Assembly (NCBI GenBank): GCA_022410635.1
Contig: JAJVDF010000019.1
Coordinates: 3,286,101-3,350,100, forward strand
Source of the DNA: Tretioscincus oriximinensis
Taxonomy: Eukaryota > Chordata > Lepidosauria > Squamata > Gymnophthalmidae
Direction: 5' to 3'
Length of the DNA: 64,000 nt
Part shown: positions 60,226 through 64,000 of the stretch, piece after piece
How the letters are laid out: each line of letters starts with the position of its first letter
How positions within the stretch are numbered: position 1 is the first letter of the stretch
Notes under the pieces: model-generated
Database searches by the model: none
What the model was told of the DNA's origin: nothing
What the model saw: only the letters and a program-made list of their open reading frames with translations
Program-made: the position numbers and the translations under genes

Positions 60226-60533
60226 TACGGATAGCTCAGTTGCTTAGGAATTCGCCTCTCAGCTGGGAGATGGGGTTTCGAAGCCCTGTGTGGGACGTGG
60301 GGAGGGGTGAGCACCTTCCACTAGCCTGTAGCTCTAGCCAACCCAGCTATTTGAAAGCATGAATTGCAAGAAATTGCAACTGACTGCACGTAGATACATG
60401 GGAACCACCATAGCCTGGTGGGGAAGATAAAATGTGAGCCTTCGGGCAAAATATATCCTTGTAAGCCGCTTTGAGTCCCTTTGAAAGGTGAGAAAAGTGG
60501 GGTATAAAAACCCAGTTCTTCTTCTTCTTCTTC
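60226..60533 (+). mobile_element. tRNA-derived SINE
   Basis: A complete copy: head TACGGATAGCTCAGTTGCTT, B-box-like GGGTTTCGAAGCCC, body CTCTAGCCAACCCAGCTATT, tail TTTGAGTCCCTTTGAAAGGT and a (TTC)n run to 60533. It is one of the least diverged members here and a good reference for the family. Confidence 0.9.
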
Positions 60534-62994
60534 ATAGACTCTAAAACCATGAATAGTTTATGCAATATGTGGCATATGGCAACCCTAATATCACACTTAA
60601 GTTCTAATCAGCTTCAGTCCAGCTTTAGAATGGAAAACACAATAGCAAATGAAAAGCCGTTTCCTTTTTGCATTATCTAAATCAGATACTTTGAGTTTTC
60701 CAAAGTAGAAAATGCCTAAAGAGAACATTTTACTGATGTCTTCCCTCTTTTTGAATGTGAACTGAAGTTGGATTAAAATGTGTACATTTCCAAAATATGA
60801 TGCTCAAGGCAGCTTATAACAAATAGAAAACAATTTAGTATTACATCATTATTATTTCATGAATACATTTTTATCTGAATAGTACATTGTTCAGGTCCTA
60901 GAAGCTAATGCAATCAGCAGGTGGGGAGTCACAAAGCAGGAACTTAATGTCTTGGCCTTAATTCCCCCTCTGAGAATAAAGATCAGAGTCTCTATGGCCC
61001 AACCAAGCAACATCAAGCACAGTCCATGGGGTTGTGTTCAACCACCATGCAGAAAAAGATTATGGAAATCTTAGGGGACCTACTGCAAATAGAGGTGAAT
61101 TAATCTTCTCTTGTTTTCCTTATCTAGCAGAAGTGTCTTCATCCCCTAAGAAATAATTTGGAGGAGATTCATTAATTCATTTATTTATTTTCTCCTCATT
61201 ACGGAACAAATGGACAATGAACTGTTTGTTAAGTCACTCCCAACCACTTGGCATGTTTTCTCTCTCAAATGGATCAGTGATTTCTCATTTGGCACCAAAT
61301 CAGCTGGACATATGGTGAAAATACTGACTCCTGTCAGTATTCTGCCCTGTAGTCTAAATATCAAGACTAATTAATGAGAAAAAGAATTTCAACCAGCATA
61401 GTTCTTAATGAAATAGGCAGTATACTATCTCTTCTACACATATTTCCCAACATAACCAAAACGAAATAACTTCTACATTCAGTTTCTGCATAGAGCATTG
61501 CTCTGCTTACAAAACTAAGGTCCCATGCACAAGGAGTGGTAACACCTCAATCTTAAAACGATTGTGGATTTCACTGGGAAAAAGAGGGGACATACCTTTT
61601 GCTAGACCCACATGGAGTTGGCAGGAGGCTGACAAGATGATGCCAGAAGACTGAGCTATACATGCTCACCCAACTACAATCCTGCAATCCTAATGGCTGT
61701 TGTCTTCTTGCTCTGCTCATCTCACGAAGTCAGGCAGCTCTTAATGCAGGATGCCAGCATTTCCCTATACAGTTGGAAAAGATAGGATAAGCCTGGAAAA
61801 GCTTCCATTAAGACATATGGCTAGACAGTGTCAAGAACTGGGTACATTTTTGTCATGTGCTCACAGCCTGACTTCTATCAAATAACATCTTCATGTCTTT
61901 TAATCAGTTTTTTTTCACATTTGTACATACACGGTTTGCATAATATAGATAACAAAATCCACTGCATTTAATAATTTTAACACATTACAAAGGATGTAAA
62001 ATGTTGCCTAAAGTGTACTAGTAGGCCATTGTATCTCAGCAGAAGGTGCAAATGTTACAGAAACTGCTACTTTAAAAGTATCTTATTCTCAAGTATCTGA
62101 AATAATTTTCTAGTGGTCAGTATTTCTTGAATGATTTGGTTGATATTCATTATAAGAACAGATTCCAAATCATGAATGGAAATATTTTCACAATAGTGAT
62201 ATGCTGACCCTGTTGTATAGAAATTCTTTTAAAACTGTGAGTTTGGTCTGAAAATTAACAAAACCATGACGAGGTTGGAATTTGGACCAAAAATTCCCCC
62301 CAAAATGCCCAACCATCCTCAAGTCCTATCTTGATATTTTCCCATTAAAATTCCTATGGTTTATCTGGTCCTCACAGAACCTTATAGATCTCCTTGCACC
62401 AGTCACAGAGTTTAGGCAAATCCAGAAAAGATAATAGCTTGTTTTATCATCTGTACCAGGGCTTCTGGACTGGAGGACTGCAAGGTCTAATGAATAGATA
62501 TTTATGGGTCCATTTCTGCAAAGACCTTAATCTGACAAGTTTTGTGGGCAAAAAAGGAGAGCAGTGAAATGCAATCTNGTAGTTTGTACCAGACCATGTT
62601 TGTGAAGAATGGTGAATGATCAATCGTTTGATGGTTTCACAGGGGTGAATGGTTAAATTACTGGTTCAGATGTGTTATGGACTGAGCCAGTATTTCCATA
62701 GCAGCCTTTAATGTTACAATTTACAGATTTTTAAAACAATTCACAATCTAAGCTCATACTTTATCAAGATTCACTGTTTTGTTTAGCAGACACAGATGTA
62801 AGGTACCATGTCCTTGGTTTGCAGTGCATGCAGACATCAGTCTAGAAGCTAAGAGGAGAAATTTTTCCCTTTGCCTCATTCCCAATTTGAATTTTCTGTA
62901 AATGCTGCACCTTAATCACAGCAGCCTCCTTTCTTTGCTATTTGCCATGTATCACCATATTTGGAATTCTCAGCACCTGAGGCAAAGGGAAAAC

Positions 62995-63492
62995 ATTGTG
63001 TTCAGTTCTGGGGATCCCAATTTAGAAAGGACATTGATAAACTAGAGCAAGTTCAAAAGAGAGTTGCAAGGATGGTGAGTGGTCTGGAAACCATGTCCTA
63101 TGAGGAATAGTTAAAGGATCTAGGAATATTTAGTCTGCAGAAGAGAAGACTGAGAGGAGACCTGATAGCTATCTGCAAATATCTGAAGGGCTGTCACAGA
63201 GCAGAGGGATCAGCATTGTTCTCATTAGCACATGGAAGGACTAGAAACAATGGAATGAAACTGCAGGGGAGTAGATTTAGATTAGATAGCAGAAAAAACT
63301 TTCTAACCGTCAGGGTGATAAATCAGTGGAACAGTTTGCCACAGGAGGTGGTGAGTTCGCCTTCACTGGAAGTCTTCAAACAGAGACTGGGCAGTCATCT
63401 TTCTGGGATGGTTTAATGAATCCTGCATTGAGCAGGGGGTTGGACCCGATGACCCTGGAGGTCCCTTCCAACTCTATGATTCTATGATTCTA
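62995..63492 (+). mobile_element. CR1-type LINE 3' fragment
   Basis: The same subfamily as 43123-43720, starting at TTGTGTTCAGTTCTGGGGAT. It encodes a C-terminus with [20 protein letters not shown] and INQWNSLPQEVVSSPSLEVF. It ends GACCCTGGAGGTCCCTTCCA and TATGATTCTATGATTC. One stop is seen near 63108. It is 5'-truncated and inactive. Confidence 0.9.
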
Positions 63493-64000
63493 GAATGGTG
63501 TCTACACATGCTGCAAACAACAAAAATGGTGCCCATGGATAAGGGTTGATGTTTAGTTAACTTTATAGGTAGAATTTTAATATTTTTTAAAGAAATTAAG
63601 ACTTTATTCTTCGTCTGTTTTTTCCCTTATGTATTTTTGTCCATGTTTTCCTTAATGACTGCAAGTTGGTTAACCTGTGCAATAGGACCTTTTAATTTTG
63701 ATGACCAAAGTCTTGTAATAATTGTTTATGTCTCATGTATTATTCAGAGCTCCTTCATTTAGCTTGCCATAAATCTTTAGAACATTACACTTTTCTGAAA
63801 TGGTCAGGATCCAAAGCAACTAATCTAATGTACTTCATCTAACCCAGAATTTAAAATATGTCTCCTGGGCATGTTCACCTCTTTTGTCTCATTCAAAAAT
63901 TTCAGCCAAGGAAAGACTCTGAGAACACTGAGGTTCTGGGAAGGTGTCTCTCCTGGCACTTTTCAATGCCTCTTCAGATATAATTCAAAATTACTGTCAC

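Larger units (their letters stand above)
48896..64000 (+). other. EYS: EYS intron, 3' part of window
   Basis: This is intron following the exon ending at 48895, at least 15.1 kb. Recognised elements are listed separately. I see nothing identifiable in 50403-51589, 51871-53061, 56028-57869, 58368-60225, 60534-62994 and 63493-64000. The next EYS exon was searched for by its expected cysteine pattern and not found, so it probably lies beyond the window. Confidence 0.7.

Noticed and set aside
1..64000. CRISPR arrays, operons, bacterial promoters or phage genes
   Set aside because: No spaced direct-repeat array or dense coding. Everything indicates a vertebrate intron landscape.

Overview
The window is vertebrate nuclear DNA, most likely from a squamate reptile. 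It is AT-rich and intron-like, and protein-coding exons are short and far apart with GT/AG splice sites. The repeats combine CR1, L2 and L1 LINEs, tRNA-derived SINEs and hAT, Tc1/mariner and Ty3/gypsy debris. That mix suits a lizard or snake better than a bird, crocodile or turtle, where CR1 dominates. The species cannot be named from sequence alone.

The only host gene I can support is an internal part of EYS (eyes shut homolog, a secreted retinal EGF/laminin-G protein) on the + strand. Six coding exons are visible: 2565-2687, 2891-3004, 5903-6016, 8993-9106, 35469-35666 and 48774-48895. All enter in phase 1. The first five leave in phase 1 and the sixth in phase 0. Spliced together they read as one open chain of EGF-like repeats, several with the calcium-binding signature. 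The introns are 0.2, 2.9, 3.0, 26.4 and 13.1 kb. The gene continues beyond both edges of the window.

The rest is intron, much of it filled with mobile DNA. 1-9 kb: a GC-rich island with a short tandem repeat and a CR1 tail, a SINE, a palindromic MITE, and a CR1 sitting in an older L1. 9-35 kb: SINEs, L2 tails, a Tc1-like MITE carrying a ~1 kb fold-back element (second copy at 28.7 kb), a nearly full-length but broken CR1 (19.5-22.9 kb), an L2 split by a hAT element, a Tigger-like MITE and a short L1. 35-49 kb: a CR1 inserted inside another CR1, a small hAT in a CR1 remnant, a solo-LTR candidate and two adjoining CR1 fragments. 49-64 kb: an L1 inserted 27 bp after the last exon, a deleted Ty3/gypsy element with a SINE in its reverse transcriptase, and further SINE and CR1 copies.

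I found no new multi-gene system. The most interesting biological point is exon 35469-35666. It adds a complete EGF repeat and completes its two neighbours, and as I recall human EYS it has no counterpart there. The other findings concern transposon structure.
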